From NCBI RefSeq assembly GCF_000178835.2, contig NC_015275.1, positions 2,687,001-2,751,000 of the forward strand: DNA of 64,000 bases, read 5' to 3'. The position numbers and the translations under genes were made by a program. Positions within the stretch are counted from its first letter, which is position 1, and the number at the start of each line of letters is the position of its first letter. Below are positions 53,641-63,064 of this stretch, piece after piece. The notes under the pieces were generated by a model, which was not told the DNA's origin, ran no database searches, and saw only the letters and a list, made by a program, of their open reading frames with translations. The stretch is from Cellulosilyticum lentocellum DSM 5427 (GTDB lineage Bacteria > Bacillota > Clostridia > Lachnospirales > Cellulosilyticaceae).

Positions 53641-54375
53641 TTATTTTTTGCACCACCATTGTTCTAGCCCATCAATCATAATAAATAGCATAAATCCTAA
53701 TAAACCTAATATTAAGATACCACCATACATAGCTAAATAATTCATTCGACTCCAACTATCTTGGATATAATAACCTAACCCATGCTGTGTTCCGTAGTTT
53801 TCAGCAAAAAATAAAACAGATAAAGTAGTCCCTACTGATAACCTAAGATGCGTTAAAATATCAGGAAGTACTGCTGGTAAAGTGACATGGTAAAACATTT
53901 GCCCTTTACTCGCTCCTAAACTCCTCATACTATGATAAAGGCCTGCATCAATCTGCTGAACACTCCCTCTTACTGCTACAATGACCTGAAAAACTGTAAT
54001 CAGCACAATAAGCGTAATCTTTGAATGATCTCCTAAACCAAACAAAATCATTAGAATAGGGAGTAATGCAGTTTTAGGAATAGGATAAGTAAAATAGATT
54101 AACGGATTTAAAAGACGGTTAATAACAGGTGAAGTACCCATTAATAGCCCAATCATTACGCCTATTAACGTAGAAATCAATAGCCCCCAAAAAATTCTTT
54201 GAAGACTTGCCCCTATATGTCCTAGCATAGGCCCCCCTATAATTTTTGGTAAATAGCCATAGACTTTTGTCGGCACTGGTAAAGCTGGTGTTTTTAACCA
54301 AATGGCTCCTAAATACCATATAAGATTAAAGAATAAGAAACCTTGTAAAAATAATAAACCTTTCCTTTGCTTCAT
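53641..54375 (-). CDS. ABC transporter permease (SsuC/TauC/ThiX type)
   Basis: 244 residues with six membrane helices and the EAA-loop region (SMRSLGASKGQMFYHVTLPAVLP). Belongs to the BPD_transp_1 permeases that serve NMT1-type binding proteins for small organic molecules such as sulfonates, pyrimidines or riboflavin. It starts within the ATPase stop (TGATG overlap) and is the last gene of the downstream part of the UbiA/UbiD/UbiX run. Confidence 0.92.
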   Translation of the reverse strand: MKQRKGLLFLQGFLFFNLIWYLGAIWLKTPALPVPTKVYGYLPKIIGGPMLGHIGASLQRIFWGLLISTLIGVMIGLLMGTSPVINRLLNPLIYFTYPIPKTALLPILMILFGLGDHSKITLIVLITVFQVIVAVRGSVQQIDAGLYHSMRSLGASKGQMFYHVTLPAVLPDILTHLRLSVGTTLSVLFFAENYGTQHGLGYYIQDSWSRMNYLAMYGGILILGLLGFMLFIMIDGLEQWWCKK

Positions 54376-55121
54376 CAGCTTCTCCCCCTTTTAATTTGTT
54401 CTTTAATTTGATGATAAAGCACTTTAAATTCTTCTCTTTCTCTAAAATGTGCATCTGCAAAAAGAGGGTTTTCCCATATAGCATTTACTGTTCCATTTTG
54501 ATACATGACAAGAATCTTATTTCCCATATAAAGTGCTTCTTCGATACTATGTGTGACGATTAAAGTCGTACAATGGTGCACTCTCCAAACCTTCAAAAAG
54601 ATTTCTGCTGCCTCTTCTTTCATAATGGCATCTAAAGCTGAAAAAGGTTCATCCATTAATAATAATTCTGGTGAAAAAGCAAAAGCTCTAGCAAGGGCTA
54701 CTCTTTGACGCTGTCCACCACTTAAAGCACTTGGATACCGTTTCGTTAACTGCTTAAGCTCTAAAGTCTCTAATACTTCTTCAAGATGCGCTTTTCTTTC
54801 TTCTGTCAGTTTCATCTTTTTAATGCGAAATGGTAAAGTACAATTTTCATATACTGTTTTCCAAGGTAAAAGACCATAACCTTGAGGAATATAACCAATG
54901 CGCTGCTTTTGATAATTAAAGCTTTCTCCCTTCATTAAAAGACTTCCTTCATAAGGTGTTATGCCTGCTAATGCTTTAATAAAAGTAGACTTTCCACATC
55001 CCGAAGGACCTATAATGGCAATAATCTCTCCTGGGTCTAGTGTTAAATCAATCGGTCCTAATGCCCTTTCAAAAATTTTATTGTTTTTATATTTCACTAC
55101 TAAATCCCTTACCTCAATCAT
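54375..55121 (-). CDS. ABC transporter ATP-binding protein (SsuB/TauB type)
   Basis: 248 residues. Walker A GPSGCGKST (about 38-46), Q-loop in GYIPQGYGLLPWKTV, signature LSGGQRQRVALARA, Walker B ELLLMDEPFSALD and the switch His in IVTHSIEEAL are all intact. Drives the adjacent permease. Precedes it with one-base overlap; follows the binding-protein gene after a terminator-like hairpin, which should lower its expression relative to the binding protein. Confidence 0.95.
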   Translation of the reverse strand: MIEVRDLVVKYKNNKIFERALGPIDLTLDPGEIIAIIGPSGCGKSTFIKALAGITPYEGSLLMKGESFNYQKQRIGYIPQGYGLLPWKTVYENCTLPFRIKKMKLTEERKAHLEEVLETLELKQLTKRYPSALSGGQRQRVALARAFAFSPELLLMDEPFSALDAIMKEEAAEIFLKVWRVHHCTTLIVTHSIEEALYMGNKILVMYQNGTVNAIWENPLFADAHFREREEFKVLYHQIKEQIKRGRS

Positions 55122-55182
55122 GTTGTATTCACCTCTCTTTAATTCTTTATTTTAACATGAGATTATCTCTAAACATCACACT

Positions 55183-55220
55183 AAAAGAGGCATTGCACTA
55201 ACTAAGTACAACACCTCTTT
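55183..55220 (-). terminator. Attenuating hairpin between binding protein and ABC ATPase
   Basis: AAAGAGGTGTTG/CAATGCCTCTTT interrupted stem with TTTTAG after it on the minus strand, 12 bases past the binding-protein stop. Probably a leaky terminator. Confidence 0.6.
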
Positions 55221-55231
55221 ACTAGTTGCTA

Positions 55232-56212
55232 TTACTGAATAACACCAATGTCACTTACTGCATCTGCTGGTTCAAGCGTAATTGTTAAAAGTCCCTTGTC
55301 TTCACACCAATCAAATACATCTTCTACTTCCTCTAAAGGAGGTAATTGATTTTTTCTAAATACAGGTGCAATAATGTTACCTCTCATCTCTTCTGGATAA
55401 CCAATGGTTGTAATAATCACTTCTTCATAAGCTTTTACATCTGTTGTATTAATGTAATCGACACCTTTGTTGTAGGCTGTATAAAAGGCTTTAATAGCAT
55501 TTGGTTTTTCATCAATAACAGATTGCTTAAATGCTGTAACAGAAGGGTACATACCACTATCCACATCTACCTTTTCAATCATTTTACCACCATTTGCAAT
55601 GGCTGTATCAGAAAAAGGACTTGGCATAATGGCAGCATCTATTTCTCCATTATTAAGCATTTCAAGTCTTGTTGGCATTGCTGGAATGGCTACTTTTTCT
55701 ACTGCTGCTTCAGACACATCATATTTATCTAATAGTTGGTCTAATGTATATTCAATGACTGTGTTTTCTGAAATAGCCACTTTTTTACCCACTAAATCAG
55801 CTACTTGATTAATACCACTATTGGCACCTGCTACTAAGACAAACTCGCCATCTGTCATGCCAGTAATTTTCATATCAATCCCTGCATTTTGATAAATAGC
55901 AATGGCAATCTGATCACAAATGACCCCATCAATTTGGCCTGCTTGAAGCGCTGCATCACGATCTTTAGCAGCTTTAAAAAATTCTAACTTTACATCTACT
56001 CCTGCTTCCTCAAAATACCCCTTCTCCTCTGCCATAATAATGGGTAGCGCTGAAATCGAACTAATAAGTCCTAAAGAAAGACTTTCTTTTTCAGCTCCTG
56101 CTTCTGATGGTGATGGACTGGCTTCTGGAATGGGCGCTTTTGCATTACATCCTACCATGACTACACTTAATATGAAACATAATAATACACTTAATTTCTT
56201 TTTCATCTTCAT
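55232..56212 (-). CDS. NMT1/THI5-type solute-binding lipoprotein
   Basis: About 326 residues from the ATG at 56212 (AAAGGA upstream). A lipoprotein signal peptide ends in VVMVGCNAK with the lipobox Cys. The mature protein has the periplasmic-binding fold of the NMT1 group: SLGLISSISALPIIMAEEKGYF, GVDVKLEFF, DAALQAGQIDGVICD, LVGKKVAI. Relatives bind thiamine precursors, sulfonates or aromatic compounds. It lies 37 bases after ubiX, so the ligand may be a substrate or precursor of the UbiA/D/X pathway. The ligand itself is not deducible from sequence. Confidence 0.88.
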   Translation of the reverse strand: MKMKKKLSVLLCFILSVVMVGCNAKAPIPEASPSPSEAGAEKESLSLGLISSISALPIIMAEEKGYFEEAGVDVKLEFFKAAKDRDAALQAGQIDGVICDQIAIAIYQNAGIDMKITGMTDGEFVLVAGANSGINQVADLVGKKVAISENTVIEYTLDQLLDKYDVSEAAVEKVAIPAMPTRLEMLNNGEIDAAIMPSPFSDTAIANGGKMIEKVDVDSGMYPSVTAFKQSVIDEKPNAIKAFYTAYNKGVDYINTTDVKAYEEVIITTIGYPEEMRGNIIAPVFRKNQLPPLEEVEDVFDWCEDKGLLTITLEPADAVSDIGVIQ

Positions 56213-56248
56213 TCTCTTTCCTTTCATCAAGTCGTTATCTATTGTGGG

Positions 56249-56827
56249 TTAATGATCTGTCCATTTTTGAAATAGCTGATGATGGATTCCTAAATGATCT
56301 AGCACTTTACCTACTACAAAATCTATAACTTCTTCTAAAGATTTGGGTTTGTGATAAAAACCTGGCATGGCAGGTAAAATACTCACATCCATCTTAGCTA
56401 GCTTCAACATATTTTCTAAATGAATAGCATTTAAAGGGGTTTCTCTTGGTACTAAAATAAGTGGTCTTTTTTCCTTAAGTGCTACATCTGCCGCACGTAC
56501 CAGGAGATTTTTAGATAGACCATAAGCTATCTCACCTAAAGTTCCCATAGAACAAGGCATTACAATCATGGCATCAAAGCCATAAGAACCACTAGCAATT
56601 CCTGCAAACAAATGATCGTTTTCTTCTAAAATAAGCTGATGGTACTGCTTTCTAAGCTTTTCCATATAAGACTTAAACTCTAAGTCTAGCTCATAAGCAA
56701 ATACTTTTTCAGCTGTAGCAGTCGCAATCACATGAATCTCCAAATCTAACCTTAGTAGTTCTTCAATTAATCTTTTAGCATAAATACTACCACTAGCACC
56801 TGTTATACCTACCACAATTCTTTTCAT
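56249..56827 (-). CDS. ubiX: Flavin prenyltransferase UbiX
   Basis: 192 residues. Makes prenylated FMN, the cofactor of UbiD decarboxylases. Visible: VGITGASGSIYAKRLIEEL (FMN-binding start), the IASGSYGFDAMIVMPCSMGTLG region and the C-terminal LVPRETPLNAIHLENM with conserved Arg-Glu. AAAGGAG before the ATG. Placed 30 bases after ubiA and in the same unit as the ubiD gene it would serve. Confidence 0.95.
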   Translation of the reverse strand: MKRIVVGITGASGSIYAKRLIEELLRLDLEIHVIATATAEKVFAYELDLEFKSYMEKLRKQYHQLILEENDHLFAGIASGSYGFDAMIVMPCSMGTLGEIAYGLSKNLLVRAADVALKEKRPLILVPRETPLNAIHLENMLKLAKMDVSILPAMPGFYHKPKSLEEVIDFVVGKVLDHLGIHHQLFQKWTDH

Positions 56828-56857
56828 ATACGCTCCTTTATTATCAAATGAATGATC

Positions 56858-57733
56858 TTATAATACTGTAGCTAGTACGCCGCATATAAGAAATACAATG
56901 CTAATAACTTGATTAATCTGGTAAGAGGCAATTTTAACATTCGTAAGATTATCTGGTGATACCAGCTTGTGTTCAATGATAAATAAAATACCAATAACAA
57001 GCATCCCTATTTCATAAATAACATTTAATTGCTTACTCATTAGTCCTATTGCCACTAGTATAACCCAAGCCAAAGCATGAAATACTCTGGCAATCATTAA
57101 AGCTTTTCTCACACCAAATCGTGCTGGAATAGAATGAATACCATGAGCTTTATCAAACTCATAATCTTGCGCACCATAAATAACGTCAAAACCAGCTACC
57201 CATAAAGTATTAGCAGCCCCCATCAGTAGAGGTAGTAAACTGATTTTTCCAGTCACTGCAAGCCATGCTCCTACAGGTGCTGCTGCAGAAGTAATACCTA
57301 ATACTAGATGGCAAGCCCATGTAAAACGTTTGGTATATGAATAAATAGTCATTAAGAAAATGGCTAGTGGTGATAGGATGAAACATAAAGTATTCAGCTG
57401 TAATGCACCTAATACCATCACCACAAAACAAATCATCGTAAAAATAATAACTTCCTTTTTATTCATAAGTCCACTAGGGATTTGTCTATTAGCTGTTCTA
57501 GCATTTTTAGCATCTATTTCTGCATCAATGACTCTATTAATGGCATTAGCACCTGTTCTAGCCCCCATAAAAGCTACCAAAATCCAAAACATAGTATCAA
57601 GCGAAGGCAAGCCTTCTGCAGCTAATAACATGGCAATAAGTGCAAAAGATAATGAAAAAATAGTATGTGAAAACATCACTAATGTGGCATAATCATTGAC
57701 TTTATTCTTTATTTTTTTAATGATTTTTATCAA
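56858..57733 (-). CDS. ubiA: UbiA-family aromatic prenyltransferase (MqnP/UbiA-like)
   Basis: 291 residues, eight to nine membrane helices. Both Asp-rich motifs for prenyl-diphosphate binding are present: NRVIDAEIDAKN (first) and DVIYGAQDYEFDKAHG (second). The start FSHTIFSLSFALIAML is like 4-hydroxybenzoate and MqnP-type enzymes. Initiation appears to be at TTG 57733, nine bases after GGGAGG and overlapping the ubiD end by 17 bases, which implies coupling. Attaches an isoprenoid chain to an aromatic acid; the acceptor is unknown. Confidence 0.9.
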   Translation of the reverse strand: MIKIIKKIKNKVNDYATLVMFSHTIFSLSFALIAMLLAAEGLPSLDTMFWILVAFMGARTGANAINRVIDAEIDAKNARTANRQIPSGLMNKKEVIIFTMICFVVMVLGALQLNTLCFILSPLAIFLMTIYSYTKRFTWACHLVLGITSAAAPVGAWLAVTGKISLLPLLMGAANTLWVAGFDVIYGAQDYEFDKAHGIHSIPARFGVRKALMIARVFHALAWVILVAIGLMSKQLNVIYEIGMLVIGILFIIEHKLVSPDNLTNVKIASYQINQVISIVFLICGVLATVL

Positions 57734-59546
57734 TTTTATAGGCCTCCCAATTATTTGTTACATATGTTTTAACGGCCTCACTCATAACAATATCATCTGG
57801 CCAGATACGTTCATGTCCTTCTGAAGGTAGTTTTTTAGTCGCATCAATTACCACTCTTACATCATCTATAGCTATTTCTTGTACCGTTATATCTCGTTTG
57901 GCATCAATATTATTAAAGAGTTTCCAACATACAATGGATACTTTGTCTACTGGAATATCCGCATCTACTAAAATGAGAACCTTAGATTCTACCTTTGGCG
58001 CTTTTAAAAAGGCTTCTGTCAGGCCTTTAGCTGCGCTGCCATCAGTTTTATGAATAGCTACTACAGTATACCCTTTTAAAATACCATTTGTTAAAACCGC
58101 TCCTTCTTGAATCACCTCTTTAAAATCAGTTAGGTCAAATGGGACGCATGCTTCAACTGGCTCTTTTTCATGCCATAAACTCATATCTCCTTCAGATGGC
58201 CATTTACGAGTAGCATCAACACCTAAACGATAGCCGTAATGCGACATTGGCGATGCATGATCCAGTGCATCTAGTGGCCCTGGTGAAAAGATCATATCTA
58301 GCTTTGGCCTTGTATTCTTAAGAATACAACTTGCTACGGCTTCATAGTCACTTGGTTTGATATCCTCATCTACTACAATGACCATTTTGGTATACATCAT
58401 TTGTCCCATTCCCCATGCGGTATTCATCACTTTTTTAGCATGTGCTGGAAAACGTTTTTTAATAGACATAATGACACAGCCATGAAAAACACCTTCTAAC
58501 GGAAAATCCATGTCCACTACTTCTGGACTGATCATACGAAGCAATGGTAAAAACAAACGCTCTGTTGCTTTTCCTATATAGCAATCTTCCATAGGTGGTT
58601 GCCCTACAATAGTCGCTGGATAAACGGGGTTTTTCTTATGGGTAATACAAGTCACATGAAAAACTGGATAATCATCTTCTAAGGAATAATAACCCGTATG
58701 ATCACCAAATGGTCCTTCTCTTCTTGGCTGTTCATTAACGTCTACATAACCTTCAATGACAAACTCAGCTTCAGCTGGCACAGAAATATCACTGGTAATG
58801 GATTTTACCATTTTAACTGGCATTTTTCTAAGATACCCTGCAAACATCATCTCATCTATCATTTTAGGCAGAGGTGCTGTTGCTGCATAAATAATGGCTG
58901 GGTCACCTCCCAAAACCACTGATACCGGCATCTTACCTCCACGCTTTTTATAGCTTTCATAAATTTCACGACCATCTTTATGCCAATGCCAGTGCATCCC
59001 TGTGGTGTTCTTATCAAACACTTGCATACGATACATGCCCATATTTTGCACACCTGTTTCTGGGTCTTTTGTAATGACCAATGGCAAGGTAAAAAAGGGG
59101 CCGCCATCTTGAGGCCAACAATGAAGCACTGGCAATTTTGTTAAATCCGGCTTGGTTTCAATCACTTCTTGACAGCTTCCTTTGGTAGGGAGCTTAATTG
59201 GAAAAACAGAAGCCAGCCGGCTTAAACGTGGTGCTGATTTAGCTAAGTTCATAATGCCCATGTAATTGGTCATATCCAGAAATCTTGCTAAATCTTCTTC
59301 TAAAGTCTTAAAGTTTTTAGCACTTAACGCCATACTCATACGCTCATAAGTTCCCATGGCATTAATAAGTACAGGGTAAGGAGAGCCTTTTACTTTTTCA
59401 AATAGTAAAGCAGGCCCATAAGCCTTAGAAACACGGTCCGTAATCTCCGTAATTTCCAAATAAGAATCTACTTCTTTTTTAACTCTTACAAGTTGTCCTT
59501 CTTCCTCTAGCTTTTTAATAAAGCTTTGTAAATTTTTATAACTCAT
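57717..59546 (-). CDS. ubiD: UbiD-family decarboxylase (MqnL-like)
   Basis: 609 residues, size of menaquinone-type UbiD rather than the 490-residue E. coli UbiD. Uses prenylated FMN. The conserved active-site region EQPRREGPFGDHTGYYS carries the Arg-Glu-(Asp) triad residues, and the prFMN/Mn-binding segment QVFDKNTTGMHWHWHKDGR is intact. Would decarboxylate a prenylated or free aromatic acid. Located 18 bases after the aminotransferase and coupled to ubiA. Confidence 0.93.
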   Translation of the reverse strand: MSYKNLQSFIKKLEEEGQLVRVKKEVDSYLEITEITDRVSKAYGPALLFEKVKGSPYPVLINAMGTYERMSMALSAKNFKTLEEDLARFLDMTNYMGIMNLAKSAPRLSRLASVFPIKLPTKGSCQEVIETKPDLTKLPVLHCWPQDGGPFFTLPLVITKDPETGVQNMGMYRMQVFDKNTTGMHWHWHKDGREIYESYKKRGGKMPVSVVLGGDPAIIYAATAPLPKMIDEMMFAGYLRKMPVKMVKSITSDISVPAEAEFVIEGYVDVNEQPRREGPFGDHTGYYSLEDDYPVFHVTCITHKKNPVYPATIVGQPPMEDCYIGKATERLFLPLLRMISPEVVDMDFPLEGVFHGCVIMSIKKRFPAHAKKVMNTAWGMGQMMYTKMVIVVDEDIKPSDYEAVASCILKNTRPKLDMIFSPGPLDALDHASPMSHYGYRLGVDATRKWPSEGDMSLWHEKEPVEACVPFDLTDFKEVIQEGAVLTNGILKGYTVVAIHKTDGSAAKGLTEAFLKAPKVESKVLILVDADIPVDKVSIVCWKLFNNIDAKRDITVQEIAIDDVRVVIDATKKLPSEGHERIWPDDIVMSEAVKTYVTNNWEAYKIDKNH

Positions 59547-59563
59547 TATTTGTCCCCACTTCT

Positions 59564-60865
59564 CTAGTCGTTGTATAAAGCGGCTTTATTTATTGCTATT
59601 CCAGCTAAAATGCTATCTAATGCATCTAATAAATCCTTGACATTCTCTGGCGTAATCACTAATGGTGGCTGAAAGGCTAAGACATTTCTTTCTAAGCCAT
59701 TTTTACCTAAAATGATGCCACATTCTTTTAAAGCTTCTAATATATCATCTACCAGTTCTGGTGCTGCCATTCCATTTAAGTGACGTACTTCTACGCCTAC
59801 CATAAGTCCCATACCTCTTACATCTGCTAAAATAGGATACTTTTCTTGAAGTAGTTTTAGTCCCTGCATCAATTGTTTTCCTAAGGTTTCTGCACGCTGA
59901 CATAAGTCATATTTTTCAATATAATCTAGCACTGCTAAAGCCGTGGTACTACAAACTGGATTACCTCCTAAAGTAGAAGCGGATGGTTTATTAAAGGCCA
60001 TAGCAATCTTTTCATTGGTGCAAGCTGCTGATATAGGCATACCATTACCTAGTGCTTTAGCTACTGTTAAAATATCTGGTACCACCTCATAATGTGAGAT
60101 AGCAAAAAGCTTTCCTGTACGTGCAAAGCCAGTTTGCACTTCATCTATAATAAGTAAAATATCATTGGCTTCTAAAAGTGCTTTAAGTGCCTTAAAATAG
60201 TGAGGTGGTGGTGTAATAATCCCACCATTACCTTGAATAGGTTCCATAATAAGTGCTGCAATATTATCTTTGCCTCTCATCTCAATGATTCTTCTAATAC
60301 TTTCTAAAGACTTCTTAGCTGCTGTTTCTATGTCTTCACCATAAATAAATGTATTTTCTGCAAAATGAACGGCATCAGATAAATAAGGATCACTTCGCCA
60401 CATAGGTATCGCCGTAGTACTCATAGTTAAATGTGTTCGCCCATGGAGACCATTTTTTATAGCAATAAACTCTTTTTTCCCTGTATAAAGTCTAGCCATT
60501 AATAAAGCTGTTTCGTTAGCTTCAGAACCTGTGCAGCAGAAAAAAGAACGACATATATCACCTGGTAAAAGTCCACTTAAGCGTCTTGCTAATTCTCCCA
60601 TTTGCTCTGTTAAATAAATAATACTAGTGTGCTGTAATGTACGCATTTGAGCAATAGCTGGCTCAATAATTTCCGGATTACAATGACCACAGTTCATTAC
60701 CGAAACACCTGAAAAAAAGTCTAAATACTTTTTGCCCGTATCATCATATAAATACTGCATCTCACCTTTTACGATTACTGGTGGCTCTTTGTAAAAATGA
60801 TTCCAGCTAGGTGGACACAAATAATTTTGTTTATTTTCAATCACTTGCTCCTTTAATGAATCCAT
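59564..60865 (-). CDS. Class III PLP aminotransferase (AGXT2/acetylornithine type)
   Basis: 433 residues. PLP-binding motifs: FFCCTGSEANETALLMAR, IIDEVQTGFARTGKLF with the Asp that contacts the pyridine nitrogen, and the Schiff-base lysine in TVAKALGNGMPISA. The opening CPPSWNHFYKEPPVIVKGE is like alanine-glyoxylate or beta-amino-acid aminotransferases rather than ArgD. In this operon it may make or consume the amino/keto precursor of the aromatic ring, or release a transported amino acid. AGGAGG before the ATG, 13 bases after the U32 gene. Confidence 0.9.
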   Translation of the reverse strand: MDSLKEQVIENKQNYLCPPSWNHFYKEPPVIVKGEMQYLYDDTGKKYLDFFSGVSVMNCGHCNPEIIEPAIAQMRTLQHTSIIYLTEQMGELARRLSGLLPGDICRSFFCCTGSEANETALLMARLYTGKKEFIAIKNGLHGRTHLTMSTTAIPMWRSDPYLSDAVHFAENTFIYGEDIETAAKKSLESIRRIIEMRGKDNIAALIMEPIQGNGGIITPPPHYFKALKALLEANDILLIIDEVQTGFARTGKLFAISHYEVVPDILTVAKALGNGMPISAACTNEKIAMAFNKPSASTLGGNPVCSTTALAVLDYIEKYDLCQRAETLGKQLMQGLKLLQEKYPILADVRGMGLMVGVEVRHLNGMAAPELVDDILEALKECGIILGKNGLERNVLAFQPPLVITPENVKDLLDALDSILAGIAINKAALYND

Positions 60866-60877
60866 TTTATTTTCCTC

Positions 60878-62794
60878 CTAGTCAAATTGCAATGCACCTA
60901 ATGTATAGCCCTTTTCTCCTCTTATAAACTGCGGCATTTCCTCTTTTTGAACAATTGCTTTTTGTGCGGCTTGATAAAGCCTAATGATGTGTTCTAACTC
61001 CTCACAGTTATAACTAGCACCTTCTATACGAAAATACGTAGCTCCTGCTTTATAAAGCGCCTCTATAAAGGGTAGGTAAGCTAATTCTTTGGTTAATAAC
61101 ATATGATTTCTACCTTTACAATCACGATAAATAGGATGTTCGTACCCCTTATCATCTATTAGGTATAAAATGCCTTCTTTATAATGAGTTTCATCTAATT
61201 CAGCTCCTGCTAAAGCTTTTGTATTATCATATAAATCATGTTCCATATACATCACAGCCGGTCTACCATGAACAATGACTTCTACTGGCATGCTGCTTGC
61301 CGCTAAAAAGTCTCTTGTATTATAGAGGGGTGATTCAATAGATAAGGTTATACGCTCTAAGCCTTGATGCTGGTAAAATTTAGCCATCTCTGCATTATAT
61401 ACATTTAATGAGAAATCCCCTATTAGCTCAAGTCCTAAATGTTTATACTCACCAATAGCACCAAGCTCCGTTATTAAAAGGCCATCTAAGCCCAAGTCTT
61501 GACTTAAATAATGATGATACACTTTAAAATCTTCTTCGTACATCATACGTGGTAAAGCCAAATAAATTTTACTACCTGCTTTACGTGTCGTAAGGTCCTT
61601 TATTTGTGCTACTGAAAAAGGTTTACTTGGCTCATACGTATCTCCTGATAAGTAAATATGTTCTACACCTAAGCTCAGTGCTAATACTGCACTCTCATAA
61701 TCATTAACGCGAATCGTCAGTTCAGGTCCTTTAGTTATTACTTGGTTTCCTGTTAAAACTTCTCTAATAACCTGCAAACGTTCTTCTTTCATTTCGATTT
61801 CTTCTACTGGCTGGCTAAACACTTTACCTGTGCTGTAGAATTTACCAGTTCCTTCATAACGCCTATTAATATTTTGAAGTCCTGGCTTACCAAAAGCATA
61901 AGCTGTTGATAAATCTCTATTACGATTTGCTTTTAGCAGTGCTAAATCCTGTTCTCGGTTGTAATCAATGGGGTCTTGTATATAACGATCTATGGCTTCA
62001 CTATAAGCCTTAATAATGGTTGCTAAGTAATCCATACTACGCATACGTCCCTCTATTTTAAAGGAAACAACGCCTGCATCAATTAATTCAGGAATATGGC
62101 TATACATGGCCATATCTTTTACCGCTAAAGGATAAGTTGTATCATAAAGCTTGTTGTCTTTTATGGCTTTGTACCCCCAACGACAAGGCTTCATGCAACG
62201 TCCTCTGTTACTACTTTGTCCAAAAACCATCCCTGAATAAGTACATTGTGCCCCATGGGCAATACACATGTCACCATGAACAAAATATTCAAATTCCATA
62301 TCTGTTTGAACATGTAGGGCCTTAATTTGAGCTAGAGACATTTCTCTAGACGCTACTATTCTCGTTACACCTAGATTTCTTAGGGTTTTAATCATAGGTA
62401 AATTGTGAACATTCATCATAACTGATGCATGAATAGTTAAATCAAGCTTCATCTCTTTTATTTTCTCTATTAAGCAAACATCTTGCACAATAAGTGCATC
62501 TGGTCCCACTTCGTTTAGAAAGACCAAATAATCTTCTATATGCTTAAGATCCTCATGACTTAATAAATTGTTAACTGTAATATAGACCTTCTTATTTAAA
62601 GCATGGGCCATTTCCACGGCCTGTCTTATTTCTTCCTGTGTAAAATTAAAATCTTTACGATGCATACGCATATTAAAGTTCTTGCCACCAAAATAAACGG
62701 CATCTGCACCGGTTTGAATGACTTCCTTAAAAATTTCAAAGTTTCCTGCTGGTGCTAGGAGCTCTACCTCTTGACCATTAAAAAACCTACTCAT
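60878..62794 (-). CDS. U32-family (collagenase-like / Fe-S hydroxylase) protein
   Basis: 638 residues. Opens with the U32 signature LLAPAGNFEIFKEVIQTGADAVYFGG. The four-Cys set typical of the family lies at C177, C184, C200 and C204 (HGDMCIAHGAQC...SSNRGRCMKPCRW), followed by FKIEGRMRSMDY. A second barrel-like half fills the C-terminus. Although named peptidases, characterised members (UbiU/UbiV, RlhA, TrhP) are Fe-S proteins of oxygen-independent hydroxylation of quinone precursors or RNA. Being first in an operon with UbiD, UbiA and UbiX makes a hydroxylation role in that pathway attractive but unproven; an RNA-modifying role as for RlhA is the alternative. Confidence 0.88.
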   Translation of the reverse strand: MSRFFNGQEVELLAPAGNFEIFKEVIQTGADAVYFGGKNFNMRMHRKDFNFTQEEIRQAVEMAHALNKKVYITVNNLLSHEDLKHIEDYLVFLNEVGPDALIVQDVCLIEKIKEMKLDLTIHASVMMNVHNLPMIKTLRNLGVTRIVASREMSLAQIKALHVQTDMEFEYFVHGDMCIAHGAQCTYSGMVFGQSSNRGRCMKPCRWGYKAIKDNKLYDTTYPLAVKDMAMYSHIPELIDAGVVSFKIEGRMRSMDYLATIIKAYSEAIDRYIQDPIDYNREQDLALLKANRNRDLSTAYAFGKPGLQNINRRYEGTGKFYSTGKVFSQPVEEIEMKEERLQVIREVLTGNQVITKGPELTIRVNDYESAVLALSLGVEHIYLSGDTYEPSKPFSVAQIKDLTTRKAGSKIYLALPRMMYEEDFKVYHHYLSQDLGLDGLLITELGAIGEYKHLGLELIGDFSLNVYNAEMAKFYQHQGLERITLSIESPLYNTRDFLAASSMPVEVIVHGRPAVMYMEHDLYDNTKALAGAELDETHYKEGILYLIDDKGYEHPIYRDCKGRNHMLLTKELAYLPFIEALYKAGATYFRIEGASYNCEELEHIIRLYQAAQKAIVQKEEMPQFIRGEKGYTLGALQFD

Positions 62795-62902
62795 CTTACC
62801 GCCTCTTTCTTAGCATTTTTCGTCTCAGATTTTTGACCTAAGTCAACTCATTATGCTATGTTTGCATCTAACTGTCAATATTTATTCCCTTATCCTTTAT
62901 TT

Positions 62903-62960
62903 TAAATATTTATCTTGACTTTTATTTATTTTACTAGATAAAAATCAAGATAAATATTTA
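62903..62960. repeat. Long inverted repeat in the divergent promoter region of the U32 operon and CBS-ACT gene
   Basis: Arms 62904-62925 and 62938-62959 (22 bp, one mismatch; extendable by one pair) around a 12-base AT-rich centre. Core half-site ATTTATCTTGA / TCAAGATAAAT. There is no adjacent stop codon to terminate, and it lies between divergent genes, so an operator for a dimeric or multimeric regulator is more likely than a terminator. Confidence 0.75.
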
Positions 62961-63013
62961 TTTTACTTTTTTAAGTTGTTTCACTTCAAACAGAAATTTA
63001 TCTATAAATTTTA

Positions 63014-63043
63014 TTGGCATTTATCTTTAAACAATAGTATAAT
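63014..63043 (+). promoter_or_regulatory. Promoter of the CBS-ACT gene
   Basis: TTGGCA (63014-63019), 18-base spacer, TATAAT (63038-63043), giving a leader of about 15 bases before the ATG at 63065. Confidence 0.65.
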
Positions 63044-63064
63044 AAACATAAAGAGGTGATAATT

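Noticed and set aside
59564-60865. argD (acetylornithine aminotransferase) assignment
   Set aside because: The class III fold fits, but the N-terminus and neighbours differ from ArgD and the gene is far from argGH, so a specific symbol was not given.
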